Source: Burhinus oedicnemus (Eukaryota > Chordata > Aves > Charadriiformes > Burhinidae). From it: a stretch of DNA of 64,000 nucleotides. The stretch covers positions 2,099,657 through 2,163,656 of the forward strand of contig VFFE01008908.1 of assembly GCA_008921705.1 (NCBI GenBank). Reading direction: 5' to 3'. Below, in pieces: positions 1-10,725 of the stretch. The notes under the pieces were generated by a model. It was not told where the DNA came from. It saw only the letters and a program-made list of their open reading frames with translations, and searched no databases. A program made the translations under genes and the position numbers. Each line of letters starts with the position of its first letter. The stretch's first letter is position 1.

Positions 1-3000
1 TTCAATCTTGGCTGATAGAGTGATTAGAACAAACACAATTTATCCTGATACGATGTTCCCAAATTCTTCTCTGAAAGGTTTAATCAAGGTTTTCATTTTT
101 TCCCCAGCTAACGTGTGGAGCTTTCAGACTCTTTTGGTATTAACGTTTCAATTTTTTTTTTCCATCACTGGGAAGTATTTGGTACAGATTTACCAACCGA
201 TTTAGAGTGACAACAGCAACAATAAAATGCTTCATAAGCACAACAAGCAGCAGGATAGAGGCTAAATTAAACGCAAGTTTGTATATGCTCGACAAACACA
301 CAAGATTAAAGCTAGCATTTGTTGGGAACTGCACTTTATCGAAGGCAGCAAGTCTGACAAAATGAATTTGCTCCAGCCTTAACCCTAAACGTCCAAGGTA
401 ATTTTAGAGTGACCTCTTCAACGTTAGTACACAGGTATCCAAGAACAGGCTACAGCGCTAGTGAGGTACTGCTCAGTCCCACCTACTCTAGCTGGGTAAA
501 GGAACTTAAAACATGACTGTTTCCAATCATCAGATTAATACAACAGACACAAACCAGTACAGCCACAGTCTACTCATTCAAAATAGGAGAGCTGTGCACT
601 GCACTGCCTAATGCACAGTAAGGCCCAACAGATGTTTAAATCACTCCTTTAGTCTATTCCTGCTCTCACTGAATTCTCCCAGAGCTGCCACATTAGGCTG
701 GAGTCTGCTCAACTAGTCAGCAACCAGGAACACCAGGTATCAAAATATGAGGCGGGCAAGAAAGACACATCCAGCCTTACGCTGCCAATCATTCCGGCTT
801 CTCTGCAGAGCGGGCAAAGAGAAAAAGGTACCTTTGCAGGCAGTCTGCGCCCAGACAGACAGACTCACCAACTCACTCCTGGAGAAGGCTCCTTTCTCCC
901 TTGCCCTAGAAGGATCTGGTGATGACTTGGGCTCAACAAGTAGACATAAAGATGGATTCGTACACAGGAGAAGGCGCTCGGCTTGTTAATACATCTAGCA
1001 GAGTGACAGACTCCGCTACTGGGAAAATAAAACTTCACAGAGTAGTGGAAAATCCATCACCTGTCTCCCAAGAAGTTACAATGGACACTGTATATTCACA
1101 TGTCAGCTGAGCAGCTAAACTTTACCAAGCGCAGGGTGTTAAACAGAAAATCCCTCTGCTACTCACACTTTTCCAGTGACCAGTTCTTGATGGAAGTGCT
1201 AGAGACAGACATCCGCAGAGAGCAATTTACCTTTATTTGGCAATAAGAATAAAAAGTCCTGAAGACTTAAGATATTCCCCTGGGTTCCTGCTGGCATTTC
1301 CTACCCTTTTTAGCTGTCATATGCAAATAAAAATTGAGAAGGATCAGAACAGAGTGAAATATTTCACCTGAGGACAATACATAACCCGAGATCCTTGCAG
1401 TAAGGTGGCTGCCTGCAGAATCTGCTGCTGCTGCTGCTATAGGAAAATGTTTCACCAGTTCTTTGACACACTCCTCAAATAAGATCCTATGAAGGGAGGA
1501 AGACAAGTTCTTCTTCAGTCCCCGTACCTTTTTTTTCCTGTACCATTTTAACTTCTCCTCACCCTTTCTAAAGGGTTCAGGGAACCCCTCTGGCCATCAC
1601 AGGGGCTCCTCCTGATTCTGTGTTTCTGTCATCTGGCCAGACCCCTGGAACCCTCTTCTGCAACACCAGCCCCGTTTGGTAGGTCAAGCTCGTTTCAAGA
1701 GATAGGAACTTGTGCTTGCCTAATGTCCTTGTTTGAACTGCCCGCCTTAGCAAAAAAAAAAAATCCAGATTGAGCTGTATTATTGCCTGTCTTCACTACT
1801 ATTTTCTGTACTGACACCTGAAGGTTACCCAGGACTGATTCAGGATTGAATCCCAAATCTGGGTTGAAAAACTGAATCGCACAGGTCCAACGCTAAACCT
1901 GACAGCATCCTCTTACACTGACTGATTTCTACATTGACAAACGGTCTTTTTCAGAACTCTTCAATCAATCAGTTCTTATTTGAACTTCTATTTTATTGAT
2001 AGTATGTTAATTTTTTTTAATGAGAAGTTTGTTCTGGTCCTTTATCACTACGGAAAGAGCTGCCGATGGTAGAGCAAGGTGACCCAAGAACCTCTTTGGA
2101 TTTCAGCAGAAATACCAAGAGGCAAAGCACTGCTCCTCCAGGGATTTCGGGGTTAGAAGCATGGTCCAAGCACACTGCAGGGAAATCTTGAGAACTACTC
2201 AAAAATTTATTCAGAGCTATGGAGTTAAAGAGGCTTTTAGACACAGTGTGTAATCTTGTCAGAGCCGATTAGATGAAAACAAAAGTGATGGGAAGTCTTC
2301 CCTGTTAATGTGCAAAAAGCTCTCGTTAGTGCTTTATTATTCACTAGACTTGCACCTCCATTCTCGGTGACTTTGTCACCATGGAGCATTAATTATTAAT
2401 GTTAAGCCACACTTTTTTACAGTAGGCAGAAAGAAGGCGTCTTTACCAGAGGCAATTTTCAGTGGCATTAAATGGACACTCAGGTTCTTTGACAAACTGG
2501 AGATCCCTTGCTGTTCTAGGGCAGCACTTTGCTTTCCCAACAGCTAATACCCAATGGCAGGACTTCCTTGCCACTGGCCCAGTTCCAGAGGGGGCATACG
2601 AAACCCACCCAGAGGCTCTTCTGGGACAGTCTGCCCTGGTACAGTGCAGGGCTGGGGTGCAGTGGTCCAGCCGGGCAGCCTAAGCCCAGAGAAGACTCAA
2701 GCATGGAGTTCAACCACAATCACACCTGGCCTGCCCGCGGCATGGGGACATGTTTCCTTCCTCTGCCTCCAGCCAGCCAAAGCCTGTACCCAAATCTGGG
2801 CTGGTGTCCAAACAGCTTAGACATGGGGCAAGGTTTGGTTCAAACGCAACCTCAGGCTTAAACTATCATGTAGATCTACCCTTGTGTTCCTCCCCACTGG
2901 CTGCTCAGATATCGCCTTCTCTCACTCCCCGGCTGCTCCAAACATCTCCTCTAGTTAAGGCACCAGAGATGACGATAAAGCTGGACAAGGCCTCCAGGGA

Positions 3001-3272
3001 TTAAATTATTAACAGATGAGACAGAGAGGATTCCAAATCTCTGATATTTATGCTCGTGCCTATTACGTTTCTATAAAAAGCCCATGGATCGCATACGTAC
3101 ATTTTACACATGTGCGCTCAACAAGGAAGAGTCGGGCCTCTCACAGCACTTTGGCTGAAATCGCTGCCATTTCCCAGGCACTGGGGATGGAGTTCAATAT
3201 ATTGTTGCTCTTTGTTCCGTCTTCGCCAAATAATCAATTATGATTTAGCTAGGAACTAACCAGTGCACACAG

Positions 3273-3296
3273 ACACACACATGTATGTGTGTGTGC
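3273..3296. repeat. CA/TG alternating palindrome
   Basis: ACACACACATGTATGTGTGT and four more alternating bases: 24 nt of purine-pyrimidine alternation. The arms CACACACAT (3274-3282) and ATGTGTGTG (3285-3293) are perfect reverse complements with a 2-nt loop. Confidence 0.9.
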
Positions 3297-4399
3297 CATA
3301 AAGGGAAGCCAAACAGGACTTTTCTTTCAGTTTGTTTCAGCTTATTACCCTGCCCCTCAGGACCTCTAACATATTTTTAGAAAGTATTGAATTCAAGCAG
3401 AGAATACAGGAGAAAAGCGTGTCTGTGTGATTTACCACCCTGCTACTACCATGGTGGCATCTGACAGCATCTCTGTGTTTAAAGGTTGTTTTTTGGATAA
3501 TCTTCTCCTTTTAAGGTTTATAACATGATGATTTTAACTCACTCGGATGCACACATCCATCTTATTTTATTCACAGGGTACTGCTGAAGTTTTAATTTTT
3601 TTGTTTTGGGGTGGAAAGAAAGGGCTAAGGAGTTTGGTCTGTTTTTTCTTCCCTCATTTGAAGCTATATGTAGGTAGTTAATTTTTAACCATGGAATCCA
3701 TTCTTCAGAAAGCAGGAAATTATTTTTCCACTGCCTCCATTCAGCAAGAAGGCTAAGTATTTTCAGTGAAACAGAATGGATGCGGTACCAGATGAGATCA
3801 ATACAGGGCCTGCCTGTTACATGTCTGCACAGGGAGGCAATGGAGACGGAAGGGGAAGATTCTGATCCAAAGAGGGTTGAACCTCATGAGTTCTGAAGCA
3901 GGTCCTCGAAGGACACATATGAAAGGAAGTTTAAAATACTGCTGGTGAAAAGGAAAGAATAGGGAAACAAAGAACAGAGAAGGAAAACCAGGCTGGAGGA
4001 AGTGAACCTGGAAGGATAACCCAGAGAATATCATCACCGATTACAACATGATCTAGAAAATAGGTCTCCAGCTCTGCAAAGATTTGTGCTTGTGGAATAG
4101 AGCCTATGAAGACAGTTAGGCTGAATTGTCTCATCTACCACCAGCACGGACCTGGAAGTCTCTGTGCTGCTCCGGGACTCGGTGTCTCCTCCAGCACAAA
4201 GTTTTAGGTCTTCCCAGCGTCTGTCAAAGGGCCGTGAAGCATCATGCACAACCGTGCCTCCGGAAGCTCCTTCTGCAATATTTCTACTAGGAAGCGAGCA
4301 GACACTACTGAACATCCATCAAATAGTAGCAAGTCCAAGCACAACTGGTCAGAAACAAGACAGAGAGAGAAGGAAGTGGAGGCACTGAGCTAGATTTCA

Positions 4400-4520
4400 A
4401 ACTGAGGCACCAAATTGGACTTCAGGAAATTACTCCACAAGGCCTTGGGTAAATCAGATAACCTTTCCAGCTCTCTGAGCATGCCTGAACACAGTTTTTG
4501 TATCAATCTGACTGTAAAGA
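4400..4520 (+). mobile_element. MIR-like SINE relic
   Basis: Contains AAGGCCTTGGGTAAATCAGA followed by TAACCTTTCCAGCTCTCTGA and, after a gap, ATCAATCTGACTGTAAAG. The spacing and wording follow the MIR core (CCTTGGGCAAGTCACTTAAC, CTCTCTGAGCC, CATCTGTAAAATG). Diverged, so moderate to low certainty. Confidence 0.4.
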
Positions 4521-4735
4521 AATCAACAGAGCTAAATTAATGATCCTGTATCACACCTGCAGACGTGTAGATTGCATTCTACAGCATTTTTAGTCTCATA
4601 GCTTGTTTTACTTCAAAACAAAATGAACGATCTGCTTCATCACTCTGATTTTGTTTGCACTGATTTGATGAAGTCAGTGTAAAATCCAACAGTAGACCCA
4701 GTTTTAAGCAGAATAAAACTCCCTTCCCATCACAT

Positions 4736-4858
4736 AAACATAGAAAATACAGCTGGACAAGACCACAAGAGATCATCTAAAATATCCCCTCTGCCCCAAA
4801 ATGGAATCGATTCTACCCAAACCATTCCCTCACAGCTCATGTGCTCAACCTACTAAAC
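4736..4858 (-). mobile_element. Old CR1 LINE 3' fragment, reverse orientation
   Basis: On the plus strand it reads ACAAGAGATCATCTAAAATA, then CCCCTCTGCCCCAAAATGGA, then TCGATTCTACCCAAACCATT, then a GTGCTCAACCTACTAAA block. This is the reverse complement of the usual CR1 3' region (the GACCTCAAGAGATCATCTAG-type wording). It is heavily diverged. Orientation is the same as the host gene. Confidence 0.6.
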
Positions 4859-5275
4859 CGCGTGCAGCTACAGCCACGCTCCCTTCTCTCAGACACACAG
4901 TTACAGCGCCCATCAAAACGAAGCCTCAGTCTCTGCTGGAATTCTGCTGCTATTAATACTTTAATTCCCCTAACAGAGCTTATTTTAAAAAAATTACATA
5001 CGATGTAATGCCTATGATTTTGTAAGTCATCAAAGAACAAGCTTTGCTTTTGATAATCTCTATTTCAAGAAATGCTATAATTTCTCTTTAAACGGGATTT
5101 ATTTTTTCCACATATTCTGTTACTGGTTTGGAATCTCAAAATGTATTTTAGCTCCTCAGGGAAAAGCTCTGGCTATCCATCTCTTAACTACTAATCTGTT
5201 TTTTCTATTAAGACAGTTGAGTCTCTCCTCCCTCAAACTTGTCAGCTATACTGATGAGTCATTAATTGATTTTTT

Positions 5276-5295
5276 NNNNNNNNNNNNNNNNNNNN

Positions 5296-5329
<34 letters not shown>
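5276..5329. other. Assembly gap (20 N) followed by T34
   Basis: Positions 5276-5295 are N. They are preceded by a short T-run and followed by 34 uninterrupted T (5296-5329). The true length is unknown; the fixed 20 N suggests a placeholder. Confidence 0.98.
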
Positions 5330-5333
<4 letters not shown>

Positions 5334-5829
5334 CGGAAGGCTTTTGCCTCCAGGCTGTGCAGTGCTAGCCTCTGCTCTCCTGACTCTAGTTAATCTACAT
5401 GGCTGTCAGAGCTGTCACATGAATGGTGAATCATGGCCTCTCGCTGCAATCACTTCAACCCCTGGGGAAGTGCTCAGAGCAGACAGCTGCACAAACCCCC
5501 ACCCAGGCAAAGTTTCTCCTGGATGAGGATTTTACAAATCAACTTTGAAATAATCGCAAAGCTTGACTGACAGGCCCCTGGTTTTTAAATAACACAAATT
5601 TGTCAAAAACAAATTGGTTGTCTTTCAAACAGACACCCTGTTTGAGCCTGGTTTTTTTTTTTCTTCTCTTTCCTTTGCTGACTTTCCCATTTCCAAACAA
5701 CAACTGGATCCATTTTCTTCTAAACAAACTTGAATTACAAAGGAATGTTGTTCTGCTATACTTAATAGATTTGCACATTTTTCCCTTTCTTCTTTAGTCT
5801 TTCCCAGTATAACATATAATCCTTTGCAC

Positions 5830-5899
5830 CTGCAAAAGCTCCACAGACTGCTGACTGCCAAGAATCCACCACGTGACCCTGCTTCCATGACCAGAGATC
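5830..5899 (-). CDS. SLC25A26: SLC25A26 internal coding exon (loop and start of helix 5), 70 nt
   Basis: Twenty-three codons plus one base. The peptide starts [14 protein letters not shown] and ends [10 protein letters not shown], matching human residues 167-190 at about 21 of 24 positions as recalled. It covers the intermembrane-side loop after helix 4 and the start of helix 5, with the small-residue G-A-F-A-G packing motif. The acceptor is a T/C-rich tract ending TTTAAACACAG; the donor is GCAG/gtgcaa. It enters in phase 0 and leaves in phase 1, so the next exon must start with two bases completing a Gly codon. That exon (Gly-Phe-Ala-Ala-Ala-Val then the third signature) was looked for in 1-5829 and not found, so it should lie before position 1. 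The longer open frame in this stretch is a different frame and is not the coding one. Confidence 0.93.
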
Positions 5900-8060
5900 C
5901 TGTGTTTAAAGAGAAAGGAAAATAAAAAGTTATTAAATGTTTGAATCTATCTGATCCCCATGTGAGTTAACTCCGAGGATGGGAACTTAAGTGAAAAGCT
6001 ATTTTTGTGGCATTTTTCAGTGATGTAATAAGTGATTTTTCCCAAGGAACTTGTGTACTTGAACGAGCAGATGGAGTGAGAAAGATGTCTGGAACTGAGG
6101 AGGGCTTGAAGCAAATTGCTTTCAGGGATTTCATATGTATGTATTTAAGCCTGGGGCCATGCAACTTTGCAAATATTTTGTGAATTTATTTTCTTTTTGG
6201 CAGATAAAACAGCACAAAGCAAAACACTGAGCAGGGGGACGGCATGCAGGAACCAGTATCGGTTCAACCCAGATGTACCAAACACTCCCATTTAAAAGGA
6301 ACAGCCCCCAGCACAGCAAGATCGAAGTCCTGTTTGCCCCCCTACATTTCTTAAACCAACCCTTCCCCTCACACTCCCCCAAAAACACCCATCGTTAAGA
6401 AATTACTCTTATCACTCCCATTATATCCCAAAGCAGGTGTGTCTGTTTTTCACTTGGCGTCATTAGGGACCACACACCCTTCTCCTCTCCGCTGCTCCCA
6501 CACACCGTGCTCCAATCCATTAACTCACGGCATCATTTAAACATGCACATTTAAAAACACCAACAAGAACAGTGCCTTCTTAAAAACACCTATCAAGAAT
6601 CACGTCAGACAGTTTGATGAGTCTGATTGGTACCAGCAACAAAGGCCAACGTGTGCTGGGATGGTTTTTATTATGCCAGCTGCGGTCACTTTGTTCTCTC
6701 CTCCTCCACGCCACTCCATCACCCCTTTCCCCTCTCCTGGAATGCTTAACATCGGAAATTCTCTGGAGGAGAGGTTTCTGGTTTGTGATGTGAGGATCTG
6801 TGCTGAGCAGAAAAAGATGGGATCCATGTCCCTTCTGAGGCCTCCCACAGAGAAATCAGTAATTTTATTTTATAGCTGTGGCACTATCTTATTCTTTTTA
6901 AAACCATTTTATGTCTATACTATAAAATTTTCTTAAAAGCAACCCGATAGCTGTGCCAGGCTGAGATACTGCTCTCGGCCTCCTGCAATGCAGCCACTTT
7001 CCATTGGGGCACGAGAACTCATTTCCCTCATTTGCTGACTCTTCATTTAACACGCTGTCCTTGTGACTTGCTTCTTCCAACTTGGCTGGTGGTTATATTT
7101 CAGTTGAATGTTTTAAAAATCAAACTGTTCAAGCAACAATGGCCAGCCACAATGTTGTTTGGTATCCTGCCATAGCTAAATAGCTGCAGCTCTGCTGTAC
7201 GAAAGCACTAAAGGGATTTCAGTCTCTTTAATGCTAGCCATTCTTTTCCTGGTGTTTTGAGTATGGGCTTCTATTCTGCTGTCACCCACAGCAGAAACTG
7301 ATTTTCATCTCATAAATAAATAAATAGGGATTCATAATTCTTCAAACCCGTAAAATGCTTTTCTGGAATAACTGACACTCCTTGGACACACAGTTTTCTT
7401 GCAACTCAATCCTGCTGGATGAAGGACACACACCTCCCAACACAAAAGGCACTGCCTTCCAAAGCATCTAGGTATTGTCAAAGCATAAATCCCACCTTCA
7501 AAACTCACTTTCAAAACACTAAAGATGCTTAAGAAACCTCAAATTGAAAGTCAGGGTTTAGAAACGGAACTGCCGGAGCCATTTGATAAAACCAGAATTA
7601 CTGTATTTTTTCATTAAATGTTCTCCAAACATCTATACATTTACAACTAAATCAGAGAACTTGGAACAGTTACTTCTGTCATGCAAAAAAACACTATGGA
7701 AGATCTGCTGGAGGACTAAGAGGGAAATCAGCACATTAATACAGACATTCATGACTGCCAGAAGCCCAGCCTATTCTCAGTCACGATGGGGTTTTATGTT
7801 AATGGCATTGCCCAAAGAAGTAGAAAAAGGTCATTCTTATTTCTTGGCATATCGCTCTGAAATCTGGTTTCTGATAAAGCCTGGCTTCCCAGTACAGTTC
7901 TGCACAAAGAGCCTTTGCCAGGCAAGGCAAACGGTGATGAATTCCCATCCGTTATGCCTGCAAATTGACAACAGGTATCTGCAACAGTCATCCAATACGG
8001 AAAATTGTTTAGAAGGGTGGAGCCAGGAACAGTTCAATTAAATTAGGGAAAAGGAGATTT

Positions 8061-8277
8061 GAGGCTGGAGAACAGGAAGAAAATTCCCCAACAGTGAGGT
8101 CTACTGAACAGCAGAGCCAGCCTCCCCAGGGAGGAGAGGAAAGCCCTCTCCTTTGAGTCATTTAAAAATAGACTGGAGAAGGCACTCAAGACTGTACTGT
8201 GGGGAATAATCCTGCGTTGGCAAGGCCAAGATGAGATGACTTCATGCATTTCTTTCCATCTCTGATTTTGGTGATTC
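8061..8277 (+). mobile_element. Older CR1-like LINE 3' fragment
   Basis: Decayed CR1 3' end. The order of blocks fits: an ACAGTGAGGT segment, a GCCTCCCCAGGGAGGAGAGG block at 8128-8147, a CTGTGGGGAATAATCCTGCG block at 8198-8217, a GATGAGATGACTTCATGC block at 8230-8247 and a final TTCCATCTCTGATTTTGG. This resembles older amniote CR1 copies more than the young avian type. The tail octamers are gone. Confidence 0.65.
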
Positions 8278-10649
8278 ACGCAGAGCTCCAAACCTGAACA
8301 TGCAGAAGAGCAAGAGAGAAGCGGGGCGCAAGGACATCATCCTGGAGGAAGCCGGGAGGAACAAGTGTCACAGGGCCAAGAGGACTGGCAGGACTCTGGT
8401 CCAAATTCTTTCTAACCACACTCGCGCTGCAGGCCAAGCTGATGTGCTGAAGGTCACACATGTTTTCCCTCATAGCCCATGGACCCACTAATTAATAGGG
8501 CTTTGCAGTAAGTTGGGCTTGTAAGTTCTTTAAAAACACTTGCCTTTGTGCTGCACCAAGCATGGTTTTAATACTACTAACACAGGGCAAAGCACAGAGG
8601 CTTGTAGATCATCGTAAAACCGGGTCCTTGCTCCTGGAAAGAAATACAGGATTCATATACACATCTCCCCAAAACACTGACTTTGGACAGAATTGCTGGT
8701 TATTGGCAGTGATACAGTGCCTAGATCACGCTCCGCCATCCTAGACGCTGCACAAATTCAGAAGAGCCTTCCCTCAGGCACTTCCACTCAGGGGAATAAC
8801 GGCGAGAGCTCAGGTCATGCAGAAGACGGGTGTCAGAGGCAGGCTCAGAGCCCACGGGTCACGGCTCCCCGCTCAGACCCTCCAAACACGGCAGAAGCGC
8901 CCGTGTAATGCCTGCAGAAGCCCTGCAATTACTCTGCTTTTCCTACACATGCTCTTCCAATAGAAGACATAATCCAGGAATTATAAGCAACACAACTGCA
9001 ACGACTGGGCTCAGCCTGGTTTCCCCACCACCGCCACCACCAAATGGCTCCTACCTGCTTACACTGTGCTGCTCCTGCAGAAGGCAGCAGGAGATAACGA
9101 GACTTTTCCAGGGCAATACCCATTCCCACTAGTATTCACAGCCTAGGAAAGCAAAATGACAAGGAGCACATTACATGAAAGCGGGCCGCCATGCCAAGCC
9201 TGTGTCATGTGTATTCTATTAAGCTGAAGGCTGAATAGAAGACTTTGTTTTCCACTTCAAAGGACCCCATCCCAATCTCTCGCTCTTCCCTTATGAATAA
9301 CAAATTGGAAATAAATCTTCTGGCTGAAGCGCATGGAAACTCGTACAGTTGGGGCCCTCTGCAGCTTCCCAGCTCAATCACATGCTAATTTTTTTTGTAA
9401 ACACTTTTATGTGATATATATGTAAATCTCGCTGTGCATTACCACACCATGTAAAGCAATACAGCGGGTGCGTCCTCAAGGGATGGGACACAGCGGGAAG
9501 CCTGAATGCAGATTTCCAATTATTCACAGGGATAATGTTCGCAGAGAAGGGTCAAGTTTTATATGTGGGCAGAGCCTTACTTTTCTTCTTAATGATCCCA
9601 TTTCATACTGTCCCATTGGCCTCTGTCCTCTCCTTCTCACCACAAACGTTATTTAGCTTTTTTGATACTGAGAATACAAGGATACCCTATTTTGCTGGGC
9701 AGAAGCCGCATTGGAAAAGTCTCTTACGATATACCAAAGGCCTTTCAATCTAAAAAAACAAACAAAAAAAGAAAAGATTACCACCACCTTTAAATACCGT
9801 GGGGAAAGTATATGGTGCCCACAAACGTGGGCTCCTCGTGTGTTGAGAACACCTGGCCTCCAGATGGCCAATAACCTTTGACTAGTTCACACAACTCCTT
9901 ACCAGTGCGTGCCTGTCATCTTTGCCGTACATTTGCGGTAAAAGTTTGGGACAGAAATAATCCGTCAACTTTGTTCTCCCAGCAAAGTTGGGTCTTGGTC
10001 TATATTCAGGACACCTAAGCTCTGGTGAAACTGGGAAAGTGCAACACTCGCATCTCTCTCAAACCTGGGACCAGACCAACACCCAAACGCTGCAGGAAGC
10101 ATCGCAGAGAATGAGACATCCCTGCCTTGGCCTTACTCTTCAGGCACTCAGAGACAAGCAGTCCTCATGGCATACACTAAACTTGGGGCCTGCAGCTGAG
10201 TAAATACTACAGTTCTCTCCAATGATAAGCATCTGTAGTATTTCTACACACCCTTCTGTTCAAGGCAGTGTTCAACTTCACGATAACAGAGGGGAGAAAA
10301 ATCTCTCCGAATTAATCACATGGATTTGTCTGCATGTGCAGTCCTGCAGACTGAGGAAAGAAAAGCAATTTTCACGTTTGCCTTTGCTACTAGGTATTTT
10401 ACTTGCAACGTGGCATTCTGCGTGGCTGATCCTTACAGATGCATGGCACATTAGCTACAGGAGAAGCAAAAAATTCATAAGCTGATTGCCATTTCTATAT
10501 GTAAAGTCAAACACAGAGCACAGAGCCAAACATCCTCCCCAGTGAGTTTTTATGTGCATATGTGCAGCATATGTGCAAGTACATGTGTATATTATCTTGC
10601 AGGAAACATGCAAGCCCAAACATAGGAAAAATTCAATGATCTAAGTTCA

Positions 10650-10725
10650 CTGTTGACATAAATGTTGAGACTCCATTTGCACTAATGGAGTTGTGCTCAC
10701 TTATGCCAGTACTGAATTTGGCCCT
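10650..10725. repeat. Possible palindromic ancient repeat
   Basis: Contains an 8-bp stem ACTCCATT / AATGGAGT (10670-10677 with 10684-10691) and ends with ACTGAATTTGGCCC, a phrase typical of degenerate palindromic repeats in amniote introns. Diverged; boundaries approximate. Confidence 0.35.

Larger units (their letters stand above)
1..5829 (-). other. SLC25A26: SLC25A26 intron (partial; 3' end outside the window)
   Basis: Non-coding sequence downstream of the 70-nt exon. I looked on the minus strand for the expected next exon and saw no match. Contents seen: a short CTG repeat near 1422-1438, a CA/TG palindrome at 3273-3296, a MIR-like relic near 4400-4520, an old CR1 3' end in reverse orientation at 4736-4858, and an assembly gap beside a T34 run at 5276-5329. 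The region 2540-2760 is locally more GC-rich but has no recognisable coding content. The remaining stretches show nothing specific. Confidence 0.75.

Noticed and set aside
1422..1438. Short CTG repeat
   Set aside because: Fewer than seven units in an intron; ordinary.
1..5829. Search for the next SLC25A26 exon (third carrier signature)
   Set aside because: No segment encoding the Ala-Ala-Ala-Val / P-L-D-x-x-K-x-R type sequence was seen on the minus strand.
5625..5888. 87-codon minus-strand frame overlapping the 70-nt exon
   Set aside because: It reads the exon in the wrong frame; the true frame is fixed by homology and by phase continuity with the 45-nt exon.
7583..8041. 152-codon open frame on the plus strand
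   Set aside because: No recognisable protein, no splice or promoter context, it runs up to an old CR1 fragment and lies inside an SLC25A26 intron. Treated as chance.
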